A stretch of DNA of 64,000 bases from Liquidambar formosana (lineage: Eukaryota > Streptophyta > Magnoliopsida > Saxifragales > Altingiaceae). The DNA is taken from contig CM077828.1 of the NCBI GenBank assembly GCA_039720395.1, positions 15,846,264 to 15,910,263 on the forward strand, given 5' to 3'. This document shows, piece after piece, positions 11,860 through 24,150 of this stretch. The notes under the pieces were generated by a model, which searched no databases, had not been told where the DNA came from, and saw only the letters and a program-made list of their open reading frames with translations. A program made the position numbers and the translations under genes. Position 1 is the first letter of the stretch. Every line of letters begins with the position of its first letter.

Positions 11860-12725
11860 GTGACTTACCCAAGAACAAATTATTATGTGAATTACTAGCA
11901 ACAAGTTATTTCTTGATATCAAATTATTACATGACTTACTTGGAGTTATTTTGAATCATCCACTGTATTCACTTAATAACTTGCTAAGATTACAATAATA
12001 CACAAATATCACTTAATAACTGAATTATATCTCCTAATAGCTTCTTATATACACAAACCTTACTGTACAAATGTATTTTTGTGACTTAATAACCGGATGA
12101 AAACTAGGAAAAAAAAAAAAAAAAAAGGAAGAAGAAGAAGACAACTACATAACTTAATAAGTAGCAAAATAAGTGGCAAAATAACTTATCCATTGTTTTT
12201 TTATGCTAGAAAATAAGTGGCAAAATAAAAAGAAATGAACCAAAGACGATTGACAGCGATATACGATGAAATTGGATAGAATTCAATTATTTGGCCAAAA
12301 GAATCCACCAAAAAGACATGCTAAGAAATCCACCAAAGGGTTAAAAGTAAGGATTAACTTCTAAAAAGCCAAAGGTTAATAATTCATTCACAATTTTCTA
12401 ATTGTTTCTTGGTTACAAGGCATCAAGCTTAAATAAGCATTAACAAAGAACAACTAGCTCCCCATCCCTAATTAGAATTTTAAAGCCAAACAATAGTTTC
12501 TCTGTAAATAATTCTTGTTTTAAGCAAGAATGGGCAACAAATTTAAGAAAACTTTGAATACAAATTAAACACCACCTAAGATTTTCATGCAATTTTATAA
12601 AATCACTTAATAACTAAAATATATTGTAAGGGTTTGACCAACATTGTAGGAGTTGCATAACAAAGGACTAGTTCAATCAATTCCATTGTGATACCGTGGT
12701 TAACTTTACAACTTAATAAGTCGAT
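11860..12725. repeat. Cluster of dispersed ACTTAATAA motifs
   Basis: The 9-mer acttaataa recurs at about 11970, 12012, 12073, 12149, 12604 and 12712, often followed by c or g. The motif is conserved in the equivalent parts of blocks 2 and 3. It could be subterminal repeats of an unrecognised DNA transposon or chance in AT-rich DNA. Confidence 0.4.
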
Positions 12726-13097
12726 ATTTTTGAAAAAAATATCCATATTTTTTTATTGATATTACAAAGCCCCTTCTTTTACCATGAAAAGCCTCTTCTT
12801 TTACCATGAATACGAATAAACATTTGCATAATAAAGCGTAAATCAACTGAATAACTGAATCTTTGATAGCATTAAACCGAATTAATTCGAAGATTTTGGG
12901 TGCTTTTAAGATTTTCAATGTTTTAAACCACTTCATGGTTGTTAAAACAAGCCTATTCACATAGAATTTTTCCCAATAATCGAAAAACGATATAACCCTA
13001 AAAAATGGGCATGATTCTGACAATTTCTTCGAACCATCTCATATCACCACTTGATAATAGAACTTCAATAGTAGATTGTTGGCAATCAACGAACGAA
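12706..13097 (-). pseudogene. Broken copy of a conserved unknown reading frame (block 1)
   Basis: This is the block 1 counterpart of the open frames at 36584-37081 and 60481-60999. Here a TGA replaces the TGC of block 3 (gtgatatgRgatgg context, near 13040), leaving only the segment from SESCPFFRVISFFDYWEK onward, and the C-terminal part also changes frame. No family is recognised. It may never have coded for a protein. Confidence 0.35.
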
Positions 13098-13359
13098 CAG
13101 AACCCATTTAGTCTACCGTCGCAACTTGATATCATGTCTGCTCAAAAGAGTAATTGACTAGTTTAAAGAGAAGGGAACGAGAGAATGTTCGATATTGTAA
13201 CTGACTAGTTTGAGGAGGGAACGAGAGAAGGAGAGACTAGTTTGAGGAGGGAACAAGAGAAGGAGAGAGCATCCGATATTGTTGTTTGTGATTTTCGCAC
13301 TCAAACACGGAATGAGGGTTATTCAGTTATTTTGGCCTGATTTTGGGGGATTTCATTTT

Positions 13360-13791
13360 CCATTATCATTTTTTATGGTTTTTTCTTGTCTTCTTCTTTT
13401 TTTTTTCTTTGGAATGAGAAAAAAACCATAAGAGTTTTAAGAAAACCTTTTTCTCAATCTTTCTTTTCTCTCTATGTATAAACTTCTTTTGTATAAAATT
13501 CTATCTATCCTTCTTCAATTTTTGTTGCACATTTTCATGGAAAGATCTACAACTGTTCGGTTCTTTGTACTTGCGAGTGCACGTGTACAAGGAACACAGT
13601 TGTTATATCGTGGAGGGTTGGGGCGCTAGAGGACCTAGATGCACCAAGGGATTCACTCCGAGGGGCGCAAATCAACTCTTAAGGACAGTGTTCGCACACG
13701 TCTCAATCGATAAGTCTATTTCTTTTATTATAAATATATTTTTGCATATTTTGATTTTCAACATCCATGCTTTTGTTCAATATTTCCAATA
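13360..13791 (+). repeat. 5' LTR remnant of outer element copy B
   Basis: This is the right-hand three quarters of the LTR, starting at ccattatcatt and ending ttccaata (family end ttccaaca). The first ~180 bases of the LTR and the target duplication are lost. Confidence 0.82.
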
Positions 13792-14544
13792 ATCTTAAGA
13801 ATTGCATTTGCTAGGTATTGTTAATCAATTGATATAATTATTTTTGGTTTATAATTTACATGATTCGTGTGTTATTTGAATTAGTAAATTTTCTTATTTA
13901 TTACAAAAAGTTTATGAGTATTCTATCTTATTCTTGATCTATTCAATTCATTGATATTCTATTGTTTTACACAATTTTATTTTTGAGATATGTGAGTTTG
14001 AATCATATCATAATGAATTGATATATAGAATTGCTTTTAAAAAGATGTTAATCCTGATATTTGAGATTTCTTGATTATATAATTGTTTGAATCACACACT
14101 CTTAAGTATAGTGTAATTTGATTTTATTTAGCAGATTTATGAACTTGATTGTTTATCATTACAATCTTACAATTTTGTGATAACTTAGATTAAAAAAAAG
14201 GTTCATGTACAATCTTAAATATTTAGAAAAGTGGTGATTTAGATTGTATGATTTGTATGAGGTATATATATGATGATTACCTTTCTCTTTGTAATTTTGT
14301 GATATTTTAATTTTCTTATTGATGAGAAAAGAATAACAAAACAAATTATTATTCTAGTTATGGATTATTATTTGTTAATCCTTATTTTTAAATTACAATA
14401 TAATTATTTTTTAGAATGTAGAGGTGCCTTCTACTACATCAATATTAAACATGAATTTTCTAATTTAACAAGAAAAATATTGTATGTATTAATCTTTTAT
14501 AAGAGATCGAAAACAAAATAAAATTGGTGTTATATTTAGGAAAA

Positions 14545-14545
<1 letters not shown>

Positions 14546-14616
<71 letters not shown>
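14546..14616. repeat. (CTAT)n-(TA)n microsatellite
   Basis: Perfect CTAT units run into TA units immediately before the solo LTR at 14617. Copy C has an equivalent, more interrupted run at 48170-48262. Confidence 0.9.
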
Positions 14617-14623
<7 letters not shown>

Positions 14624-14846
14624 AATTGAACTAGAAGGAAAACAAAGTGTGGAATGGATTGATAAACAAAACTTTTCCTAATCGATTCCTTAACCCATGA
14701 ATCCAATTATGCTTAAACACAAACAAAACCCTAACTAGAAGAGGGTAGAATTACCAACAGTTTGATTTGTCTTCTCCTTTTTGCTCTAAGATTTGAATCT
14801 AGATTGCAGAGAACGAGCAATCCTAGTGTACTGTCTCTAACGATAT

Positions 14847-17800
14847 TGTGAACCACGGGTTTCGATCCGAAGGAGGAAGGAAGGAGAACCCTTCTTTTAA
14901 AAAGACTTGTAGAGATTTAAATTAATAAAAATCTGGTTTTCAAAAGGTTCACAAAAACATAACAAACAAAGAGTCGCCACCTCATTTTTTAAGGAAAAAA
15001 GGAAAACCTTGAAAATAGTTTTAAAGAAAACCTTTTAAAACCAAACACATGACTTCGATCAAGGAAAAGCAGGTCTAATCAAAACAAGAGAGGATTCGGA
15101 GACTAAGTTACGATGTGGGAAGGTTCTAGGAAACATCCTATAGGCACCCACATCGCCCCAAAATGGGTCTCTGAATTTATATGGGCTATTTCAATCACTT
15201 CCTAATTAGTCACCATGCATATGTAAAGAATCATCTATAAATAATCCACATTCATCCATGAACATCCATAAAGCATATAAACATCCACAAAGCATGTAAA
15301 CATCCATGAACAAATATGAGAGATATGGAAAGCAGTAGAGAGATAGAGAATAAGAAACAGATCCATCCTACTCCTCTAGCAAATATGTGATGGATAAATG
15401 AATAAGCATGGGTCCATCCTACTCCTCTAGCATATATGTGATGGACAAATGGATAAAAGAAAGAAAAAGAAAACCTAGGATACTTAGTATCCTAGGGCGG
15501 ACTTGAACATCAAATGAGTGCCTACGTACCTTGCATGCAAAGATGTAAGGATCAAAGTCCACGTAGTTCGATTGAGAAGGGGTTACTCCCTTTACAATGA
15601 ACTATAAACCCTAAGTTTCTATTAAAAGAAAAGAAGAGTTTTAAAAGAAGAAGGATTTCCAAAAAAAAGGAATTTGAGAAGAGATAGAATTTGAAAAGAG
15701 ATAGGACTCTTATCCAAAAAGAAGTTTGAGAAAAGTAGAATTCTAAAAGAGATAGAACTCTAGGTAAAACAGAATTTTAAGAGAGTTGGAAACTTAGGAC
15801 TTCTAATCCAAAGTAAAGACAATAACCCAAGGGGGAGAAGGGAACAATTCACAAAAGACTTACCATGAACCACTTACCATATGCAAATTATCCTGAAACA
15901 TTGAGAAAACACCAATTAATCACCCTATGTATTCTATGTATTCTATAGGGCAATTATTAAGCTCAAACCACTCATATTCATGCTCAAATAGTCATTAGGA
16001 GACCTAATTCAAATCTGGACAGAATACTAAATATGCATATAATGACCTAATACTCATACAAATAACAAAAATCAAAAGAAAAACACAAACCTAATATGCT
16101 CCTATATGCTCTAAACACCCTAACATGCACAAAACTATTAAAACATGCTAAATAGGCATTACCATGATGAAAATATCATATGACAATCTTAAACATGAGA
16201 AGAAAATCTAACATGATGCTTTAGGTAAGTACTTTATATAAGAATGTGAAATAATCATCTTTACGGCGAGCTTTCTTAAGTAAAACTATCTGGAGATAAT
16301 TTTACGTAGAAACCACTCCGCATGAATGATTTCTTCACATATCCTACGTAAAATATATACCTAAGAATGTAAAGAAACTCACAACGCACTTAAACACACT
16401 CCAGAAAGCACCTATGCACAACCTCACCCTCTAAGGACTGATAATTACCCTCGAAAAGAATAATCATCCATACACCTATGAAGATGAGGCTTACATAGCA
16501 AGTGTCGTATACAAAAGATGCTTAAAATCATGCATATAATTGAACCATGAAGAGAAAACGGCCTAAACACATCAACTAATTTTATGTGCAAAACATACCT
16601 CTATCCTTAAGAGAGAACTATCCTAACAGCAAGCAATTCGCAATCCTATTCCACTAGCATGCTTTCACATCATATTTGAATCATATACACTCTAAAATAT
16701 AGAGCATATATGATTCCTAATTCAATTCTAAGCCATAACTATGCAGAGAATGGAGTAGAAGAAGAAGGAATCGTAAAAAGATGCAAAGGAGACTTACAAC
16801 AAAGCAAGGGTCTTCGTTGCGTTCTTCCTTCTCTTTGGCTTGGTTCCCTTCTAGTTCTCCTTTGAAATTGCACTAGAAAGCCTTCTCCAAGTGATATGGG
16901 TGTGTGCAAACTCGTGGTGCCTCTCTCTCTTATGAATATGAAGTGTCAAATAAGCCAAAAAATCCTTTATGTTGATGAATGAGCCTCTATTTATAACCAA
17001 CCAACCATATGAACCAATAGGTTGAGATTAATTCACCATAAAACCAAGCTAGGGACTGTAATTAAATTCCATGGATGTTAAACAACTCAAAACTACCTCC
17101 TAATAGGCTTAAAAGTCCTTTAGAAGGCTGAAATTCAGAGTGGTAGAGTCCCATTCTGTCAAAAATTCAAAAAGAGACAAATCAGGATGGAAGGCTTGAG
17201 TGACTGGTTGGGTGAACCAGTTGGACCGGTTGGCCCAATCGGTTGGACTGGTTGGGTGAACCAGTCACCCGAGAGGAATCCAAAAAATTTGAAATTCTAG
17301 CTCGGTTTGGACTCCGAACTTCAAACGGACACAAATTCTTCATTTTAATTATGATTTGAGTGATTCAAAAGCCAAAATTTCAAGGATTCAATGTAGAATA
17401 AGCTAGAATATTCTTGAGCCAAAAATCCTTGACCACAGTCAGGTGGCTGGGTTTTCATGAGGCGATTACCCGAGTAAAAGTTAATTAACCATAGGGTAAT
17501 GTGGTGAGCCAATCCAAAACCTATCAATAAATTAAATTGGCAATTCAGTTAGACTCATCTTATCATTCTAAGGTCAATGGAACACTCTGGAACAAATTTG
17601 GAGGTCAATTGGAAAATATACAAAGTAAAAGACGAAATTGCCTTTCAAGTCGCAAAAGTTCTAATTAACTATCCAAACCTATCTGGAATTGAACCAAATT
17701 TGACACACATATCCAAAATGATCCTAGAAACTAAATTCAAGTGATGAGACTCAAAAAAGAGACAAAAATGTACATGCAATGATGACCTATTCTCCTAAGG

Positions 17801-17906
17801 CTTTAAAAGGACAAAAATGTCCTTTAATGCTTAGGGACTCCTAAATGCTCCTAAACCTAACCAAATGCTATCATGAACTCATGGGGGTGAAAATGGGGTG
17901 TCTACA
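14847..17906 (-). mobile_element. Solo LTR (3.06 kb), Tat-like gypsy
   Basis: The minus strand starts TGTAGACACCCCATTTTCACC and ends AACCCGTGGTTCACA. The flanking 5-mers are GATAT (14842-14846) and GGTAT (17907-17911), a duplication with one change. The uninterrupted site (ctccaacggtatccacacg) is visible in copies A and C. A TATA box (TATAAATAG) is on the minus strand at 16987-16996. Near the minus-strand end is the ggtggcgactc phrase that is common next to Tat/Ogre LTR ends. There is no internal domain or second LTR, so it is a solo LTR left by recombination. Lineage is inferred. Confidence 0.82.
16987..16996 (-). promoter_or_regulatory. LTR TATA box
   Basis: The minus strand reads TATAAATAG, about 0.9 kb inside the start of the 14847-17906 LTR. 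It supports the minus orientation. Confidence 0.5.
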
Positions 17907-20900
17907 GGTATCCACACGTAGCTAGAGCTTCAAGTCCTTTCTTCTTTCTTCCTTGTTGTTGCTAGAGGTAGAGAATAGAAGAGAGAGAGAAAGACCTTGA
18001 AATTTTCGACCAGCACTTGGGGTTGAGTAAGTGTGATAATGTCACACATCATAAAAGGTTTTAAATAGCCTCCACTAGGGCTGGCCAAGGGGGGAAAGTC
18101 CAATCCCTTTTAGGTTTTGAGTAATTATTCCTAATTACACATTAACCCATCTAGTTTATATCCTATACAAACTTGCCCTTGAAGAACAATTCTTTTATTC
18201 ACTTATACCCTTTCTCTCATAGACTTTGAAGCTCTCTTAGCATGATTAGTGTGTGACCCATTGGGTTCACATCATCAAGTAGTAGGAACAGCACAAGGTG
18301 TGCACAATGGAACTCTTTCTATTAAAGGGTTTAATTGGAACTCCTTCCAATTCCCTAATTGATTATAACTACTAACCATGAGTAACACCTAGCATATGGC
18401 TCATGGTGTACGTAGTCCTTAATGTGGTGAATAGTTATCATTACAAAGAGCCCTTCTATTATAGTTTATAGGTTACAATTACATCCTACTATCCACACAA
18501 TGTCTCCAATTGAACCAATAAGACATGGAAGTCTATCAAGTCCTTAGTTCAATTACTTTATACTCAATCATGAATATCAACTCAATAATGAACTTATGGA
18601 AACTCGTTTCTATATTCATTCTACCATGGGCTATGGATTTAATGAGTTATATCACTGAATGATATATGAAACATTCTCTCTCTTTTTCTTGAGAGTGATG
18701 GATTCCTTGTTAATCACTCACATGCCTTCACACACATAGCAGTAGGGCCAATGAACACCCTTACAGACCCTTAGAAGGATCCACACTTAGTGTTATCGAA
18801 TTTTAAAGCTATATGCATAAGATAACTATAGTGTCTCAGGTTTAGGGATTACTTGTACTACTATAACAATCAGAAATTGATTGATAGGTGTCGCTACCCC
18901 AAAAAAGGAGGGAAAAAGGATTTTCCCTAAGTGTTAGGATGACCCCGGGTCATCTATTCTGTGCTGGGTGTGTGTTGTTTTCATTTCAAGGGCGCCTTGA
19001 CTGGCCTAAGCATGCAAGCATATCTAGAATAATCAAGGCTATGGAGTCGCCACCAATTAGGGGGTTTGAGGATGTGACTGGGCATCCTATGGTTAATCAG
19101 AAGGTGGGGTCATCTGAGATCCCAAAATAAGTCCATTTGAGGGTTTACCATCGATAGGCCCATTTGAGGGTCTACTGGAAAAATTGAATGACTCCTAGTG
19201 GTCTGTGAGACTAAAGATTGAGGGTAAGGGGGTTTGGTTACGAGTGGGGAAGGTATGAGGCACCCCACATCGCCCGTTGGAATCCAATGATTCCCGATTT
19301 CAACGATGTTTCTGATTAAAATCCCATTTGGTATTGTTGATTTCCTATACGAATGATTTGACATAAAATACCCTTTTAAAGGGTGGTGAATTCTATCATT
19401 TTGAAAAATAGATCCTTAAAGGCACTGGAACAAAGTCTTTGGAAAGTGTTGATATTTGAAAAAGTATGCCTTAAGGTTGTGAATGAAAATTTTGTAGAAG
19501 GACTACAAATTCGCCTTCCTTCTCTTGGGTATCTTAGGTCAAATTGATTAACTCTAAAATATCCTTATCTTGCAGTGGTAAAATCAATCCTTTATGAAAT
19601 GATAGAAATGGAAATGATGTGAATCCATTTTTAAAGAATTAATATCAAGTGCGAACCTTTTTTGGGATCCGGAGAGAGCTTGAGACTTTTGGAGTCAATG
19701 GAATGGGTAAAGAAAATGATGCTTTTTGAAAGCTTTTAAAATAAAGGGGTGTGAACCCCGGAAATTGGGCCCACAAGGATTGGCAAAAGAAAATACTTGT
19801 TTAAAAAGAAAACAAGAGGAGTCGCCACCTTATTTTTTAAAGGAAACAAGGAAAACCCTAAAAATAGTTTTTTTTTAAGAAAACAATTTGAATGACTCCA
19901 TATTTAAAAAGGAAAGGCAAAAACAGTCTTTTTGGAAACCAAAGAAAACTGGGGATTCGGAGGCTAAGTTATGACATGGGAAGGTTCTAGGCAAAGCCTA
20001 TAGGCACCCATGTCACCCTTTCGGTCTCTTAGTTTATTTAGGTTAAATTAAAGATCTTTCCAACACACAAAATCAATGAATATCATCACAAGACAGCATG
20101 CATATCATATATTCCATCCAATCATCTATGCATAATAAGTAAGATAAAAAAGAAAAAAGAAAATAAAGTACAAAAAAAACCTAGGATACTTGGATCCTAG
20201 AACAAACTTAAGCCTCACAAAGAGCGCCTATGTACCATGCAACGAAATACATGGATCAAAGTCCACGTAGTTTGAATAGAAATAGGCTTAAATCCTAATA
20301 TAAACTATGGTAAAAACCCTAGGTTTCCTTATTTGAAAGAGAATTGAATGTGATAGATAAACCAAGTTTGAATTTAGAAAGAATTCCACAAGATGGAAAC
20401 TTTGATAAAAAAACATAATTTTATTTATGAAGGAAACCCTTGATTAAGACCATAAACTCATATTAAAAAATAACCCTAAGATGGAGAAGGGAAAGAGTTA
20501 AGAAGGAAGAAAGGTGAATTGGGGCACCTTCACACCCACTTACCTGAGCGCAATAGCTCTAAGCATTAGCAATTTCAAGCATTGGCAGCCCTATTTGCCA
20601 TAGGACAATTACCACACTTATTTGTACCCTTACACGTGCTCAAAATCATGCAAACACAATGATATATAAATCTAGATAGAATAGTATTAAGGCCTAGAAT
20701 CATCCACTAAACATGCAAATAGCAAAAACAGCGAACAATAATAAGCTCTAATGCAATCCTAAGACCATATCATGCATAAAAACCCTAGAATGAACTAACA
20801 TGCATGCAAAAAATATCATAGTTACTCTATATGTAAAACATATACAGCAACTATGAAGAAAAACCAATAACAAAACCTAAACTAAAATGCTGCATGAAAC

Positions 20901-21136
20901 TATCCTAAAACAAGGACACTAGAAACCCTAAACTCACAAACATACTTGAAAACACACAAAACAAATTCTAAACATGCTAAACTCAAACTAAACAGAACTC
21001 AAATCATGCATATTAACTAACTAAAGTAATAGAACATGATAAAAATCCTAACTTTAACATGCGATGACGCTATTCTAAAACAAGGACAACAGAAGCACTA
21101 GAATCACAACTATGCATAAAAACACATCGAACAGCC

Positions 21137-24100
21137 TGTCACACCCCATTTTTGTCACCTTAGCTAGGACATATCATTTCATGTAGGATTTTGAGTCCTT
21201 TTTGAGTCTAGTCTTTTGCATTGAGTTTCTATGGCACTGAATATCATGTGCATGAATTTTGAAGTGATTTGGAGCTCATCTCGATAGTCAATAAGAACTT
21301 TTGCGACTTAAAGGGCATAATCGTCTTTTAAGCCGTATATTTTCCATTTGACCTTGGAATGAATCCCGAGTCATTCCATCAAGTTCATATGGTTATATAG
21401 AGTCCATATATAGGTTCAATTTCATGAATTAATGGTTTAAGATCAATTCGGCTCGTAATGGTTCGGGTTGGCTAAAAGACCCTTTCTTGGTTTGCTCAAA
21501 TTGACTCATAAGACCCAACCAATTTTCTCTCATTTAACTTCAATTGGGCTTTATTTATGTCCTAAACATGTTTAGAAAGATCAATTTTCGATTGGGAAAG
21601 CATTCGGTTCGACCTTGTGTACAAACCCAACTTAGCGACGGTGAAGCACCATGGTTAACCACCTTTGTAAAACCTAACCATGCACCCATGGTTGAGGATT
21701 TTTGTCCTAAAATGCCTAAAAATGTGTTCCCCTTCGAAACACGGTCGTTTTGGCTTTTATTTCGTCAAAATCGGACTTAATTTGAAGAATTTAGGACTTC
21801 TGAAGCAAGTAGAAGTCAAAACCAAAGCGGACTGAAGAGAGCCCTCGGGTAACCGTCCGGGGCTGGACGGTCAGCCGTCCAGGCCCAGACGGCTAACCGT
21901 CCGGGGCAAGTTGGTCACCCGAGAGACTCCTACCTCAAGTCAAATTCTGACTCTTCTATCCCTCTTTTGACGGTTTCCTCCGCCAAAACAACTTGTCTGA
22001 GCTTAGGAGTGTGTAGGTTTGAGTTGTTTGAGCACCAAGAGAGTCTCTAATAGCCCTAGAATCATTATTTAATGAATTAATCCTAGCCATTGGTTTAGGG
22101 GGTCAGTTCTCTATATAAAGGACATGATATTCAGCACATAGGGGGAGGTTAATTGCACTTTATACTTAGAGAGAGAGGGAGCTACGAGTTTGGAGAGCTA
22201 GAAGGACTTCAAGAGGAGGCTCTTCAACCCCAAGCAAGCAAGGAAACAAGAGGTTTGAAGACAAGGAAGAGTCTACAAGAGGTAAGCATGTCCTTTTAAT
22301 GCTGAACATGATTTCCCTGCTTATCCTTCTTCTCTTTCTTCTTCTTCTTTTAAGATAGTTATGGTGCATGAGATTGTTCTTCTTATGGATGGAATTCAAT
22401 GTTTACATGATATTATATGAATGATTTTAGGATAGTTTATGGCTTTATATGCTTGATAATCCCTAGTTTACTAAGGATTAGATAGCCTTATTCGTTCTAT
22501 CCTCTTAAATCATGCATAGTTCACATGTTTAGGTTGCTGTGATTATTATCATGTGTGGATGTTCCTGTTAGTCAATAAATGCTATATAAATGATGTTCAT
22601 GATAATTTGAGCATGTCTTAGAGTTGTTTCATAGGTTTTAATGCATAGTTGAGAGATTAGGGTTTCGATAACCCTGAAATCGCGTAGGTCTTATATAGCA
22701 TGCTTAGCTTAGCTTTTTGAGTTGTTACTCATCATAGTCATTCTATATATGCTGCATATAGTTGAATCATGCTAGGTTTGCATTCATATAGTATGTTTTA
22801 TAGGTTTTTTGGAGATATTATCCTTTTTTAAGGATAATTATCCTTTTCGTTGAGTGAGGTTTTGTATGAGAGTCTTCTGTGATGTGTTTAAGCATGAAAT
22901 CACTTCTATTGTGTTCTAGGGTATATATTTTACGAAGGATATGCTGATTGCACCTCCTCATAACGACTTTCTTACGTGAAATTATCTTAGGATAGTTTCG
23001 CTTAAGAAAGCTCGCCGTAGGGAGGCCTATTTTCATATTTTACATAAAATGACATCTTTTGGTTAGAATGTGCTTTGTTATCATGTTTATTGATATTATT
23101 GGAGTCTCTTATGCTTGTTAGTGTGTCTTTGGTAGGTTTTTATGCATGTTAGTCGAGTCATCGCATGTAGGGTTGAGTTAGAGTCCTTAGTTATTCATTA
23201 TTCTTATTGTTTGCATGATTAATGGATGATTTTAGGCCTTGTCAAGGTTCTGTCTAGATTTGCATATTGCTTTCTTTGCATGATTCTGTGCACTTGTAAG
23301 GGTGCAAACAGGTACAATGCTTGTCCTATTGCAAATAGGGCTGCTATGGTCTGAAATGGCTAATGCTAGGAGCTTGTGCGCTCAGGTAAGTAGGGTTTGA
23401 AGGTGCCCCAATTCACCTTTCTTTTTCTTTCTTTTCTCTTCTCCCTCCTAGGGTTACTTCTTAATACAAGCTTATGGTAATTATCAAAGGTTTCCTTCAA
23501 TAATAAATTCTGGTTTTTATCAAAGTTTTCCTCTTATGGAAGTTTTCAGTTTTGGATTAAATCAATTCTCTTTCAAATAAGGAAACCTAGGGTTTTTACC
23601 ATAGGTTTGTATTAGGTTGTAACCCTATTCTTTTCGAACTACGTGGACTTTGATCCATGTATTTCGCTGCATGGTACGTAGGCGCTCTTCGTGAGGCTCA
23701 AGTTCGTTCTAGGATCCAAGTATCCTAGGCTTTTCTTTTCTTTTCTTTTTTTCTGTTTTGTTTTATTTGAGTGATTGTGCATGAGATGATTGGATGAAAT
23801 ATATGATATGCATGCTGCTTTGTGATGATATATGATGATATTTGAGTGAAAAATATCTTAAGTTAGCCCAATCAAATTAAGAGACCAACTCGGGTGATGT
23901 GGGTGCCTATGGGCTTTTGCCCAGAACCTTCCCATGTCGTAACTTAGCCCCCGGATCCAATTTTCTGGTTTCAAAGACTTTGCTTTTCCTTTAATGGAGT
24001 CATGTGGTTTTGAAAATAAAACATCTTTACGGTTTTCCTCTTTTCCTTAAAAATTGAGATGGCGACTCCTTTTTGTTTGTTGTCTTTCATACCTATTATC

Positions 24101-24150
24101 ATTTTGCCAAACCCTTGTGAGCTCCGCACTCTCTTTTTCGTGGGTTCACA
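21137..24150 (+). mobile_element. Solo LTR inserted head-to-head into a family member
   Basis: Flanked by perfect CAGCC duplications (21132-21136 and 24151-24155). The plus strand starts TGTCACACCCCATTTTTGTC and ends TCGTGGGTTCACA, 3,014 bp. It is in the opposite orientation to its host LTR, whose sequence it resembles closely in inverted form (for example acgtggactttgatccatg at 23641 against its complement at 20259). A TATA box (CTATATAAAG) is at 22121-22130. There is no internal domain. Because it inserted in inverse orientation, the pair now forms long inverted repeats. Confidence 0.85.
22121..22130 (+). promoter_or_regulatory. LTR TATA box
   Basis: CTATATAAAG lies on the plus strand, about 1 kb inside the LTR at 21137-24150. 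The host LTR has the equivalent box on the other strand at 24513-24524. Confidence 0.5.

Larger units (their letters stand above)
9839..13355. repeat. Duplicated flank, block 1 (gene missing)
   Basis: This DNA is closely similar to 33887-37301 and 58331-61210, the DNA between the outer element and the beta-glucosidase genes. Here it ends abruptly at ttcatttt and continues into the middle of the element B 5' LTR, with no gene. It holds a small LINE insertion (10582-10755), GC-richer repeat DNA (11040-11540), a run of ACTTAATAA motifs and a broken reading frame on the minus strand. Confidence 0.88.
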
